A stretch of DNA of 64,000 nt, from contig VZTJ01003242.1 in assembly GCA_013397795.1 (NCBI GenBank), positions 867,873 through 931,872 on the forward strand. Direction: 5' to 3'. Below, piece by piece: positions 38,615 to 49,400 of this stretch; the stretch's first letter is position 1, and every line of letters begins with the position of its first letter. The notes under the pieces were generated by a model, which made no database searches, was not told where the DNA came from, and saw only the letters and a list, made by a program, of their open reading frames with translations. Source of the stretch: Orthonyx spaldingii. Lineage: Eukaryota > Chordata > Aves > Passeriformes > Orthonychidae. The position numbers and the translations under genes are program-made.

Positions 38615-41600
38615 ATTGTATAAACACTTGTGCGTGTGTGTGAAATGCTACTGCTGTAGAAAGTGTGACATACAGTCTAGTGCAACTTATCAAATCCAGG
38701 CTGTCTGGCAGTCAATTTCCAGCACATCATGATTGTCTCGTGAGCTGTGACTACAGCCCATATAGTCTTGATTTCTAGATCTTGGGACTGACCACATACA
38801 GCTGCTGTTTACAGAACTGTCATATTTAGGCAGGGGGTGTTAAAGCAAACCTTCTTACCCTATAAAGATTATCTTGCAAGAGTTTAATCAGGGAAATAAA
38901 ACAGGAACAGTCTAGGAAAAATGTCTAGATACTGCAAAAGCTCTGTGTTAAAAAAAGCGATAAGCGCATATACAATACACCTACACACTCATATATAGAC
39001 AGGTGGGTACACTTATATACTTCGGTGTATATATAGAAGCACACTTCTTTGATCATTGAAAAAATAACTTTAATACTCATGAACTGTATTCAGTAAATAG
39101 CATTCATATTCAGGTTACAATCTGTCAATTAAGAAACTTGTTTCAATATATTTTGCTGTCAAAGACATATAAATCTCACATGAAAACAAATCCCTCTTTC
39201 ATTTAAGAAAATTTTTAAGAGCTGCTTCTTTTACTGAACCTTTTTCATGCCAACTCATTTATAATAGAAGGGTACAGTAAGTATCCTAAACTAACAATTA
39301 TAGATGACGACATTCTCTTTCATTATCCGGGATAATAAGCAATTTTCATTCCTTAGAAACAAGCAGATTCTACAGCAAGCCTTCAACAAATAAAAAGATG
39401 CATAATAGATGCTAGGATCATATAATGTTTCTCTTAATTTCAGGGTTTTTTATGGATGACAAAGTTATACTGTAGATTGAAGATTATTTGGAACAGAAAA
39501 TAAGATATCTTGAAAGCAAGATCTTTAATTGGATTTTAGAAATACTATTATGCATTCAAAAAATGATACTGCTTTGTATGCACTGCCAGAAGAGGTACTG
39601 AAGATTGCAATTCTAGAGGTGTACATTTGTTGCTTTTTAGCTGGTTATAAAAGCATCTATGATTGGGAGCCCTCACCTGCAGTCACAGACATTTTTCCAT
39701 CATGGCCCATGAAATTAAACAGTGTCTTTAGCAAGCAAATTTGAGAGAACAAAGAAATATTAAAAAAAAAATCAAAAAGGTCCACTAGAAAATTGCTGAT
39801 AAACATCGGTAAGAACTAAATAGAAAATCACTCACTGGAAAAGGATAGATGGAAGCAGCTAGTTGGTCATTTTTGTAAGTCTCTTACCCCCTGTACAAAT
39901 TGGCCTTAAATGGTAGCTTAGTTAGAGCCAAACTGACAGCCTAAGAACACCAAGATAACAACTCATGCACTGTTACTGCTTTTAGAAGAAGACAGTAACT
40001 AATTTTAAGGGGGTGCATGTTATACAGAATCTGTCTGGTTTGTCTCACAGAGCTGGTTCATTTTTTCTCTTAGCCCATTTCTGATGCAAGCCCAAATTCA
40101 GGAAAGGATTTACAATTAATTTTAATAGATGAACAGTGGAGCTTTGAAGGACATATTTTGTTTCTTTAAAGGAAGGAGAAGGCTAAAGGACTAGGAATGG
40201 ATTTACCAGAGTAATAAAAAGGTCACATCAGTGCTTCCATCCACCCTCACACCAACCCCAGATAAACACTTTAGTGCCATCTGAAACTCTATGCATGAAT
40301 CCAGCTGTGCCATTCCTCATCTCCGTGCATAATGGTGGCCTCTCAGTACTTCTCTGATTTGAGACATTTTTTCTTTTGTCCTCTGTGGTAAAATTGCAGG
40401 ATGTGCTTCCTCCCTCCAGCTTTGCAGCCACAAGTTGGCATGCAAAAGGACCAAGGCATCAGGTAAATTTCAAGACACAATGTCACCAACAGAAGAGACA
40501 CAATACAAGACCTTTTCTGCATTTCAGAAGAACATCTGCTTAAATGACATTTGCCCATTACCTAAATATCTCAGCAACAAGTGAAGAGACCCTGTCCCCT
40601 TGTTCCCAAACATGCATGTTCTCATTACGTGCATTAAGCCTGTCATATGAGTTTTAATATACTTTGCAGACATAATAAAAAAGGTAAAAAGAAAAGAGAA
40701 GCCACTCAAGAACCAAAGGATGGAAGGCATACTTCATTAGGAAACAGGTGTCAAATTAGATAGGGGAGGAGAAAGAATGGATCTTGGAATAGGATCTGCA
40801 GAGTTGAAAACTATGGTCAAAAAACCAGCAAATACTATAAAAGCTATCAGATACTGCTTCTAGTGCTGACAAAAATAAAATGAGTTCGCATTCATTTCAC
40901 ATGCATCTTATAGTTGTTGCATGCTTAAAAATCAGTCCCTCTACTCAAATATATCTCTGTTGAAACATAATTTGTGCAGCAACTGTTTCCTACTTTTTTT
41001 CCTACTTTTTTAGATGCAAGTCTAAAATGCATCAGAATATAGGAGCTATACAGACTTCAGTACATAATATGTTCTATTAAAACACAATGATTCTTTGGCT
41101 TTGACAGTTCACTGGATGTTCAATTATTGCTTGAAGAAGATAAAGGGAATCTAAAGGTCTTCTCTCAAGAAAAGTTGCTCCTTCCTTGTTGTCAAATGGT
41201 AAAGGACACTAACAATGGAGTATTAAAACAAAATAAAAATTGACAACAATGAAAATATATACACTTATTTTACCCAAACTCAAATGCTGCTTGTCACTTA
41301 GCTGGAAAACAAATTGCAGTACTCACAAAATATTTTCCTTACTGGTATGATGAAGAACCTTCTTTTCAAAGGCAGATGATTGGGATAAACATTTATTCTG
41401 GTGAACCTGGTGTAAAATGCCCAGACTCTTTAGAGAAGCATTAAACAATTAAACAGGCTGAGTTTCTTTAGAATTTGAAAAATCAAAAGATAATTTAGGA
41501 TCTGTAGCATAGCAGCTGCAAAGTAGGACTACATCGCATGTAGGTGATAGAATGAAGCTCAAAACAGGAAGTCTTGTGTTTGGAGCATTGGCATTTATTT

Positions 41601-41710
41601 ACTCAGCAGTGGCTTACACAGCATTCTGCTACTCAACACCACATCTTTGGCTCCTGTTTGGAGGACTTGATAACCCAGAGCTCTGTCTGTTTTTATTCTT
41701 CACACCTGCA
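38615..41710. other. non-coding sequence
   Basis: AT-rich unique sequence with a degenerate TA/CA patch near 38965-39050. I see no gene or recognised repeat. Confidence 0.5.
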
Positions 41711-41711
41711 G

Positions 41712-42869
41712 GACTGTGATCTTACTGGCATCACAGAGAAGTAGTGAGATGGCTCCTATGGCTGGAGTGTTGGGAGGGAAGGATGCAGGCTCTTTAGGAA
41801 GGACAGGCAGGCGGAACAATGAAGAAGTGTCACCCTCTACATCAGTGATCAGCTGGAGTGCATGGAGCTCTGCCTTGGAACAGATGAGAAGACAACAGAG
41901 AGCTTGTGGGTCAGGATCGAAGGGAGGGCAGGGGCAGGGTCCTTTATACTGGGGGTCTGCTTACATGCTGCCAGCCAGGAAGATTGAGTGCCTGAGGCAC
42001 CCTATTGACAGATAAGAGCAGCCTCACATTTAAAGGCCCAGGTCTTAATGGGAACTTTGTCTTGGAGGGTCAACACAGCAGGTCACAGGCAATCCAGGAG
42101 GTTCCTGGAACGCGCTGGCGGTAACTTCCAAGTGACAGAGGAACCAAAGAGAAGAGGTGCTGTGCTGGACCTTGTTCTCACCAACAAGGAGGGGCTGGTG
42201 GGGAATGTGAAGCTCAAGGGTAGCCTTGGCTGCAGTGACCATGAATTGGTGGCCTTTGAGGCCCTTGCAGCAGTGAGGAGGGTTCACAGCAAGCTCCCTA
42301 TCCTGGACTTCAGGAAAGCAGCCTTGGGCCTCTTCAGGGATTTGCTTGGTATGGTACCAGGGAATAAATCCCTGGAGGAAAGAGAGGCCCCAGACAGCTG
42401 GTTAATACTCAAGAACCACCTCATCCAAACTAAGGAGCAATGTATCCAAACAAAGAGGAAGTCAGGCAAAAACATCAGGAGGCTTGTGTGGATGAACAAG
42501 GAGTTCCTGGACAAACTTAAACACAAAAAGAAAGCTTACAGAAGGTGGAAGCCAGAACAAGTTGCCTAAGAGGAACACAAAGAAGTTGTCTGAGCTGCCA
42601 GAGATCATGTTAGGAAAGCTAAAGCTATGATAGAATTAAATCTGGCCAGGAATGTCATGGGCAACAATAAAAGTTTCTACAGATATGTTGGTGATAAAAA
42701 AATTATTAGGGAAAATGTTGCTCATCTTCAGAAGGAAATAGGAGACCTGGTTACCTGGAATACACAGAAGTCTGAGGTACTCTATGATTCTTTTGCCTCA
42801 GTCTTCACTGGCAAATGCTCCAGCCACACTGCCCAAGTTAAGAAGACAAAGGAAGGACTGAGAGAATGA
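41712..42869 (+). pseudogene. decayed CR1 ORF2 (endonuclease to early RT)
   Basis: The CR1 ORF2 protein provides the apurinic-type endonuclease and reverse transcriptase for target-primed insertion. Here one reading frame matches it throughout: DLTGITE at the start, then CRLFRKDRQ, LECMELCLGTDE, TESLWVRIEGRAG, QSRRFLE, AVLDLVLTNKEGLVGNVKL, GSLGCSDHE, KSGKNIRRLVWMNKEFLDKL, ELNLARNVMGNNKSFYRYVG and FASVFTGKCS. The SDH motif of the endonuclease C-terminus is present. In-frame stops lie at 41742 (TAG), 41745, 41820, 41985, 42006 (TGA), 42567 (TAA) and 42591 (TGA), then TGA at 42867. Several fit G-to-A or C-to-T changes (Trp and Arg codons). The catalytic N-terminus of the endonuclease and most of the RT are absent. 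Confidence 0.92.
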
Positions 42870-43269
42870 AGAACTTTCAGCTGTAGGATAAGATCAGGCT
42901 CAAGAACCTCTAAGTAATCTGAAAATGCACAGTGTGACCAGCAGGTCAAGGGAGACAATTCTGTCCTTCTAGTCTGCTCATGTGAGACTCCACCTCTAGT
43001 ACTGTGTCCAGCTCTGGGGCCCCAACATAAGAAGGATGTGGACCTGTCGAAACAAGTCCAAAGGAGGGCCACAAATATGATCAGAGGACTAGAACACCTC
43101 TCCTGTGAAAACAGGCTGAGAGTGCTGTGACTATTCAGCCTGGAAAAGAGAAGATTACCTTGAGACCTTACAGAGAAATTTTGAATGTTCCATCCCTGAA
43201 AGTGTTCAAGGCCAGGTTGGATGGAACTCTGAGCAAAGTGGTCTAGTGAAAGGTGTTCCTGCCTATGGC

Positions 43270-43295
43270 GGGGCGGGGGAGGGGGAGGAAGGGGG
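43270..43295 (+). repeat. G-rich expansion, potential G-quadruplex
   Basis: GGGG, C, GGGGG, A, GGGGG, AGGAA, GGGGG gives four G-runs with loops of 1, 1 and 5 nt. This meets the usual G-quadruplex pattern. It replaces the short GGCAGGGGG of other CR1 copies in the 3' UTR, so it arose by local expansion. Confidence 0.85.
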
Positions 43296-43343
43296 TCTAG
43301 ATGAATATTGAAGGCCCTTCCAACTCAACACATGATTCTGTGA

Positions 43344-46300
43344 GAAGTGACTGACTGGTTTTATCTCTAAATCATTCCAAACCTTTCAGCTGCTGCAGCA
43401 GTTAAGACCTTTTCTTTATGCACAAGGTAGGGCATAGTCTTCACATCTAGACTAACATCTAAAGGGAAAAGGTATCAAACTGCACAACTGAAAGCAGTAC
43501 TAATCATTTATGCATACTGTTTGGAAACAATTCTCAGGTTTGAAAAGTGCCTTTTGAATAAATACAGACCAAGGAAATGTAATCATCAAAAACGACTTAG
43601 ACATCACCCTCTTCAAAAGGAACAAATTATCATCATGACATGTAATAGCTCTTGAACAACATTCACATCCCTGTCAGGGGTTTTAAGATTGACAAAACAG
43701 AATGTGGATATTAAATTTATTTTTTTCCTAAAAAAAATACCCATGCACGATAACAGTTTCCTGGCAAGATGAACTTCACAGTTTTTGTAATTTTTTTACA
43801 GACTGTCTTGATTTAGAGGAAGTGTTATCTCCAGTATGCAAGCTACAGTACAAGGGGAACTGCTGTCTCTGGCCATGCACAACTGACCCAGTTCTTTACA
43901 TGTGGAGATTAAAAGCGAAGACTCTAATGTTCTCTCTCACATCCGGGTTCTGAAAGCTTCATAGCACTCCCAAGTTATGAATCCCAGAAGCCAAAGCTTC
44001 CCTGGGACTAATCTTTCCCTTTGGTATCTGTTAAAACAAGAATGAGACCACTTCTGGAGGCTGTTTCTTTCATTCCATATCCTGAGGCTGAAGCCTTGGG
44101 TTTGCCCAGTGAGGCCTCTGGCAAGCAAACTGGGAAGACAAAGAACTATGAGAAATTCTCTCCTCCCTCCTGGAGACCACCCACACAAGGTTTCCCCACA
44201 GATCAGAAGTTGAGAGGCTGTGGTTCCCTCTTCTGCCACAAAAGTGTGTCCCAAAAATCACACCAGCAATCTCAGAGCTGGCTGGTTCCTCCTCCACAGC
44301 CTCAGGCAGTGTGGGAGACAGGCCACTGACTGCCATGGCCTTGCTTCTGCCTCAGGCAACTTCTTGCTTCTCTTTTCTGTTTGTTTGTTGGCTTTTTTCC
44401 CAGTACCAGGGGCAGGCCTGAGATGTCAGCAACTCATCACAAGAGAAATACTTGAGGCTCACTTCTCCTACTCCTTCCGCCTCTGCTTCTGCTCCTCTGC
44501 CCTGGATCCCAGTGAGAAGGGGAAGGGATGGAGAAAAAAGATTATGTTTTACATGTTCAGTGCTCTGACCTTTGCTATAAGCTGGTTTTTGCTTGAATAA
44601 TGTAGATAAACTATCAGCACTGTGTTTGTCTCCACAGTGGTGGCCACTGCCTCGGACCCATAGACATCCCCCTCCCACCTCAAATTGAAATCTGCGTGCA
44701 CCGTACTGAAGGTCACGATAATAACAATGGATATATTCCTCAGAGTCTGTTTTCAAAGCACAGGGAATGAATGAAATCCCCATCTGTTTCTTTATATCCT
44801 ACTGCTTTAATCCTCTGAATCACTAGCAGTGAGAAAGGAAGTGCTGGACATGCAAGAGAGCCATCCCAACTCCTTTCTGCCACACTGCCATGGCCGCAGG
44901 AAGAAAAGCCACTCAAGCTGAAAAAGAGGGTGATGATTACAGAGAAGTCTCTGTGATGAGTTCTCATCTCTGGAAAGGACTCACTGGTCTGAAATAGCCT
45001 GGGACTGTTGATCTCCAGGGCATGCTACAAGAAGCATTCCTCCGCTCATACCAGTGATGACCGTGACATCTTCAGAAAAAGAATTTGTGCTAGCTCTGTA
45101 ACAAGTGAGGGGAGAGTGTGGTCGCCTGCTGTAAGTGTTGACAGCAAATTGCCAGGTTTTCTTACTTTGTTTTTTATATTTTCTATTGAAAGAACATTTG
45201 TGTACCTCCCAAAAAGGTGACATATATGTGCAGACAAGTGGAGACAGTTGTGCCTTGGTTTCCCCCTGCCACCCTCCCGTGGTGTCATTTACTTTTCAGT
45301 TGTTATTTACTGGCATTGTGCAATAGGTTCATGTTTCCCTTGTACAGGTATATCTGCAGCCTAGACACCACCTGTAGCCATAATACTTTCAGCTCAGCTT
45401 TAGCCTTTAGGCATTAGCAGCTTTTCTCTCTTTAGCAGGGCTGGGAACAGGAGCCCTTTGTTTGTGTTCACTTTGCTTTAGTGCGAAACCTGTGCTACAG
45501 GGAGGAAGATGAAGGAAGGGGATGGAAGGGTGATTTAGAAGTGAAGTTGTTAAAAGGGAGACTAGTGTCTCCTCTCAGTCTCAGGTGGATTTCCTTTTGT
45601 TTAGTCTAACAGAAGAGAATCGTATTTCCTGCTCTGCATGCACAAACAAAAATATAAGAAGACGAAACCTCTCAACAAAGGTGTAGAGAGCTGTGGGCTT
45701 AGAGGGAAAAAATGAAACAGGAACAAAACAGCCCCCGCACAATCCCAGCTTCCTTGGATGGCACAAAGCATAATAAACAAAGTTCTACAGCTAATATAGT
45801 GCTGATACACAGGGATGTACAGTACTGCCCATAAAATTAGTCATGTGTTATTGCACAAAGTGGTGTGTTCCATAAGAGCTGCCTATTTAGCAAGCTTGAT
45901 CAAGAACATTAAATATGAAAATAAGGAAAAAAACATTTAACATTGTTGAAAAGCAATTAAAAATATATTTCACCATATGCTTCCCTGCCATTACTTAATT
46001 TCAGCAAAACAAATGCCTGGAGCATTATTATCCCCTATCATTTTTTAAAGAGGCCTAATGTTTCCACTTGGCACAGGAGACACACAGATAAAATGAATCA
46101 GCCCTGAAATGAATTGTGTGAAATGCATTTGTCTGAATTCAAAAAGCTTCCCTGTAGTAAAAAAATGCACAAGTATTTCCTGTCTCTCAAAATGCATGTC
46201 TGAAAAATAACCATTTTTTGCTGGTTTTGCACAGTAATCTTTGACACAAAGGCTAACATGCCTTCAGCTTTTTTAGGGTTCTACTCCAGTTGGAGTCAGT

Positions 46301-46367
46301 ATTAGAAAGTTCATTTTACAAACACAGCTCCTAAATAGCCTTAGTATTAAAAAAGCAAAACAACATT
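43344..46367. other. relatively GC-rich non-coding sequence
   Basis: The block at about 43900-45420 is richer in G and C than most of the window and is covered by overlapping frames on both strands (for example 44220-44600 plus and 44352-44783 minus). They conflict with each other and show no family. A possible weak exon (CTCCAG acceptor near 45018, CTGTAAGT donor near 45130) is too weak to call. I see no recognised repeat. Confidence 0.45.
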
Positions 46368-46368
46368 A

Positions 46369-46424
<56 letters not shown>
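46368..46424 (+). repeat. poly-A tract
   Basis: 57 bp of A with a single G at 46388. ATTAAA overlaps its left edge and GATAAATAAAG follows on the right. It could be the tail of an old retrocopy or a grown homopolymer. No parent sequence is recognisable to the left. Confidence 0.93.
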
Positions 46425-46426
<2 letters not shown>

Positions 46427-49400
46427 TAAATAAAGTACAACAATGCATCAAAAAGCTTTCAAAGCACAACTAAACCCTTGAGACTGAGTTCCTCCACTGC
46501 GCAATTATCCTGTTTCCTGAACTGTGATGCCAGGTATAAACTTGACTACAGGTTTTTAAAGGATGGATTATAAGCAATTTTATTTTAATTCATGGTGGAC
46601 AGAAGAAAAAGGTATCTTCTTTAATATGTGTTGATCCATAGAGCAGCAGTTTGCAGGGCTGCTTTCTGAGATTTATTTTTAAAAGTGATCTATCGCTGCC
46701 CAGTTAAGGGCAGGGGGAGGCTGGTACTATTCTTCAGAAGAATAATGGATTAATAAAATGGCCACTTAAAAAAAAAGTCCTTTTTTGTGTCAAGTGATAG
46801 GAACAACCATAATTAATGAAAATAATATATAAACACAGTTGGATAAAGATGTTCATGCTGTGTAGTTGATGTGGTAGTTTATTCATTACTGGCATTGAAA
46901 CACATGCTGTCTCTCTTTGTCTTTACACCGACTCCTTTTGAGCATGTGAAACTTGACCCATCAGCCTGTATAACAAAGCTCTGCCATGCAAGACAACTCA
47001 CTGGCACTGACCTGGCACGTAGCTGTGAGACAAGTGACCTGAGACAGAAATCAAACACAGCAGATTCTTCCTGGGTGACCGGAGGCAAGGAATGCTTTGG
47101 AAGTGATGTGAGAAAGCTCTACGATGCCCTGAAATGGTCAATAAGAGTTCCTCCCTTTCTGGGAGCAATGAAGGGAGACAGAAGCGACTGAGGAGGAAAG
47201 AGTATACTACATTAGTCCAAAAGATCTGGCTTTTTCTATCACTTCGTGGAAGGAGAAAAATGTGGTAGGAATCAGGGAAATGTGGATATAGTATTTGGAT
47301 CTTTTAGTAAACTCAGCAGGAGCAAATTTGCCACAGTTCCACGAAGCCCATAGCATGTTTCTGCTAGCAAACAACATATGTTTCTTTCTTCCTTCTTCTA
47401 TTCTACCTAAGACTGTATTTCAGTTCAAACACCACATTCTGTTCCCATCTGAAAAAAAAAAAAAAAAGAAAGTGCAGCACTGCCTTCAAATGACATCTAC
47501 AAATGGAAAAGCTGGATTGAAATGTTTCAGCTGAAAACCACAATGGGACTTGGTAGTCTGGAAACCCTGGAAACTCCCAAATGAATCACTATCCTCCACT
47601 GCTGACCACCATTAAAGAACATGACCAGGAAAAATGCTTAAATATTATCAGATGCATAGTAAAATGATAGCTAACAGAACTGTGTGCTTTTCAGCAGATG
47701 CAATTTTATTACGGTTCCACATGACAGAATCTGGCTCTTCAATTCAAGTTCTACAGATGGGATCATTCAGCTCTGGAAGTACCTTTTTAAGCAATATTTT
47801 ATCATGGAACAGGACAACACTGATGCAGAGAGGAAAGGTGATGGAGCTGGGGAATGTAACAGATTTCCATCTTTATCAGTGGGACCAAAGGCCCATGCTG
47901 ATCAATGAATCCCATCAATACTGTAATGTATTTTGAGCACAAGCATTATTTGTCCTTTACAGAAGAAAATAATCTGAGTTTGAATGAGCTTCTTTAGCAC
48001 TTCCAGCTCATGATTTGATCTACTCTTAAAAGTTTTGCTAGCATTACTGAGCAGAACAGGAGCATGAAAAGAAATCACACTGTAAACCACAATATGCAGA
48101 CTTAGTTCCTCAAAGAACAGATTTTATTCTGTACTGAAAGAGAAACAGTTTTTCTAATGGAAGCTGCATTTCCACTTCAGAAACATGCTGGTGTGAATGG
48201 GTATAGCTATACTGGTAGACCACTGTAGATGTAAACAATCCCTGTAAAACAAATTAAGAATTTAAGCACAGATTCTAAGAAGTTTACTGAATGTTTGCAA
48301 ACTGATGTGAGATCTCCAAGTGAAAGAAGTTCTTAAATGCTGCAAGATGAACTACTGCTAAAATAAGAATATTTGACTAATTCAGTTAGCTGAAAAATCT
48401 TCTATTCTTTTATTATGTCTAAAATAATCTATAATCTCCTAAAGACTCAGCATGGTGGATTTGTAGTATAAAGCTAAAAAGCAGAGGCAGGAGAAATGTC
48501 AGTAACACTCAGCATGGCCACTCCCCAGATTAGCTGTATATGCCTATCAAAGGCATCTCCTATACACCAGCCTGGGATATATGTCCCAAGGGCCTCTCAG
48601 CTTCCAGAGCCCTAATATTAAGTAGTACAAAATAGCATCATAACAACGCGATATCTATTCCACAATTAGTGTGCTCATTGTAGATATTAATGCAAGATCT
48701 GTTTTAATTAACTTGTATTTTTAGCTACTCGGAATAACTGAAACTCACTTTTCTCCAGCAAGGATGTATATTGTGTAAAGTATAAATTAGTTCTATTTTG
48801 AGCTCAGAAACCATGCATAAGACTGTTGCTGTCCAGATTAAAAAAAAAAAATATATATATAAAATTCTGCCAGAAAGAGAATGAATAAATAATTGTCATC
48901 TCCTGACAAACATAAAAGCAGAGGAGGAAACACATATGTGATTTGGAAACAGGATTACTCATAGATTCAGAAGTAATAAATCCAATTACCTTGCTTGATT
49001 CATCAATAAATGGGAAAGTAGTATTTGTTTTATTATCAAATTAAGTTATTCTTTGGAAGTAATCCACTTAAAATAATTGTTTCCTAGCATCAAGGAAAAG
49101 TAATCAGTAAAAAGGAACATAAAATGTCTTTCTACTGCTTTCTGTAAAAGGCTTTTTCACATTTTTCTGAGCACCAGATTAGTCCATTATAAACAGTGGC
49201 AGAGAAATTCAAGGAATCCAGGTAAGTAAATGCTGCTTTTATAACATCTTTTGCTCTAAGTACATGGCACAGTGATTTAAAAGCAAAAGTTCTCACACCC
49301 TAGATTCAGAATAAAATGGTCTTCTGGGAACTCTGCAATTCAGCTACTGTTGTATTTTCTGTCCTCAGTGAAGCAATGTTGGTGAAACCTTTGACTGCCA

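Larger units (their letters stand above)
41711..43343 (+). mobile_element. CR1 LINE, 5'-truncated and internally deleted
   Basis: This is the largest transposable element in the window. It has three joined parts. The first, 41711 to about 42930, covers ORF2 from within the endonuclease domain to the start of the reverse transcriptase. The second, about 42930-43170, covers the end of ORF2 (AGCAGGTCAAGGGAG, CTGCTCATGTGAGACTCCACC, AGTACTGTGTCCAGCTCTGG, AGGAGGGCCACAAATATGATCAG). The third, 43171-43343, covers the 3' UTR (GTTCAAGGCCAGGTTGGATGG, GTCTAGTGAAAGGTGTTCCTGCC, CCCTTCCAACTCAACA) ending in a single degenerate tail octamer (ATTCTGTG). Nearly the whole reverse transcriptase is missing, and a further 200 bp or so is missing at 43170. 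The element cannot move. Confidence 0.95.

Noticed and set aside
41716..42015. Frame-1 open reading frame over the CR1 5' part as a separate protein
   Set aside because: The CR1 ORF2 match lies in a different frame over the same bases, so this one is a shadow.
43937..45420. Cluster of overlapping frames on both strands as a gene cluster
   Set aside because: The frames contradict each other and reflect stop-poor, GC-richer sequence. Many lack ATG starts.
49184..49221. Micro-exon with a perfect CAG/GTAAGT donor
   Set aside because: The implied exon is about 40 bp with no coding signature, and isolated donor words of this kind occur by chance in long AT-rich sequence.
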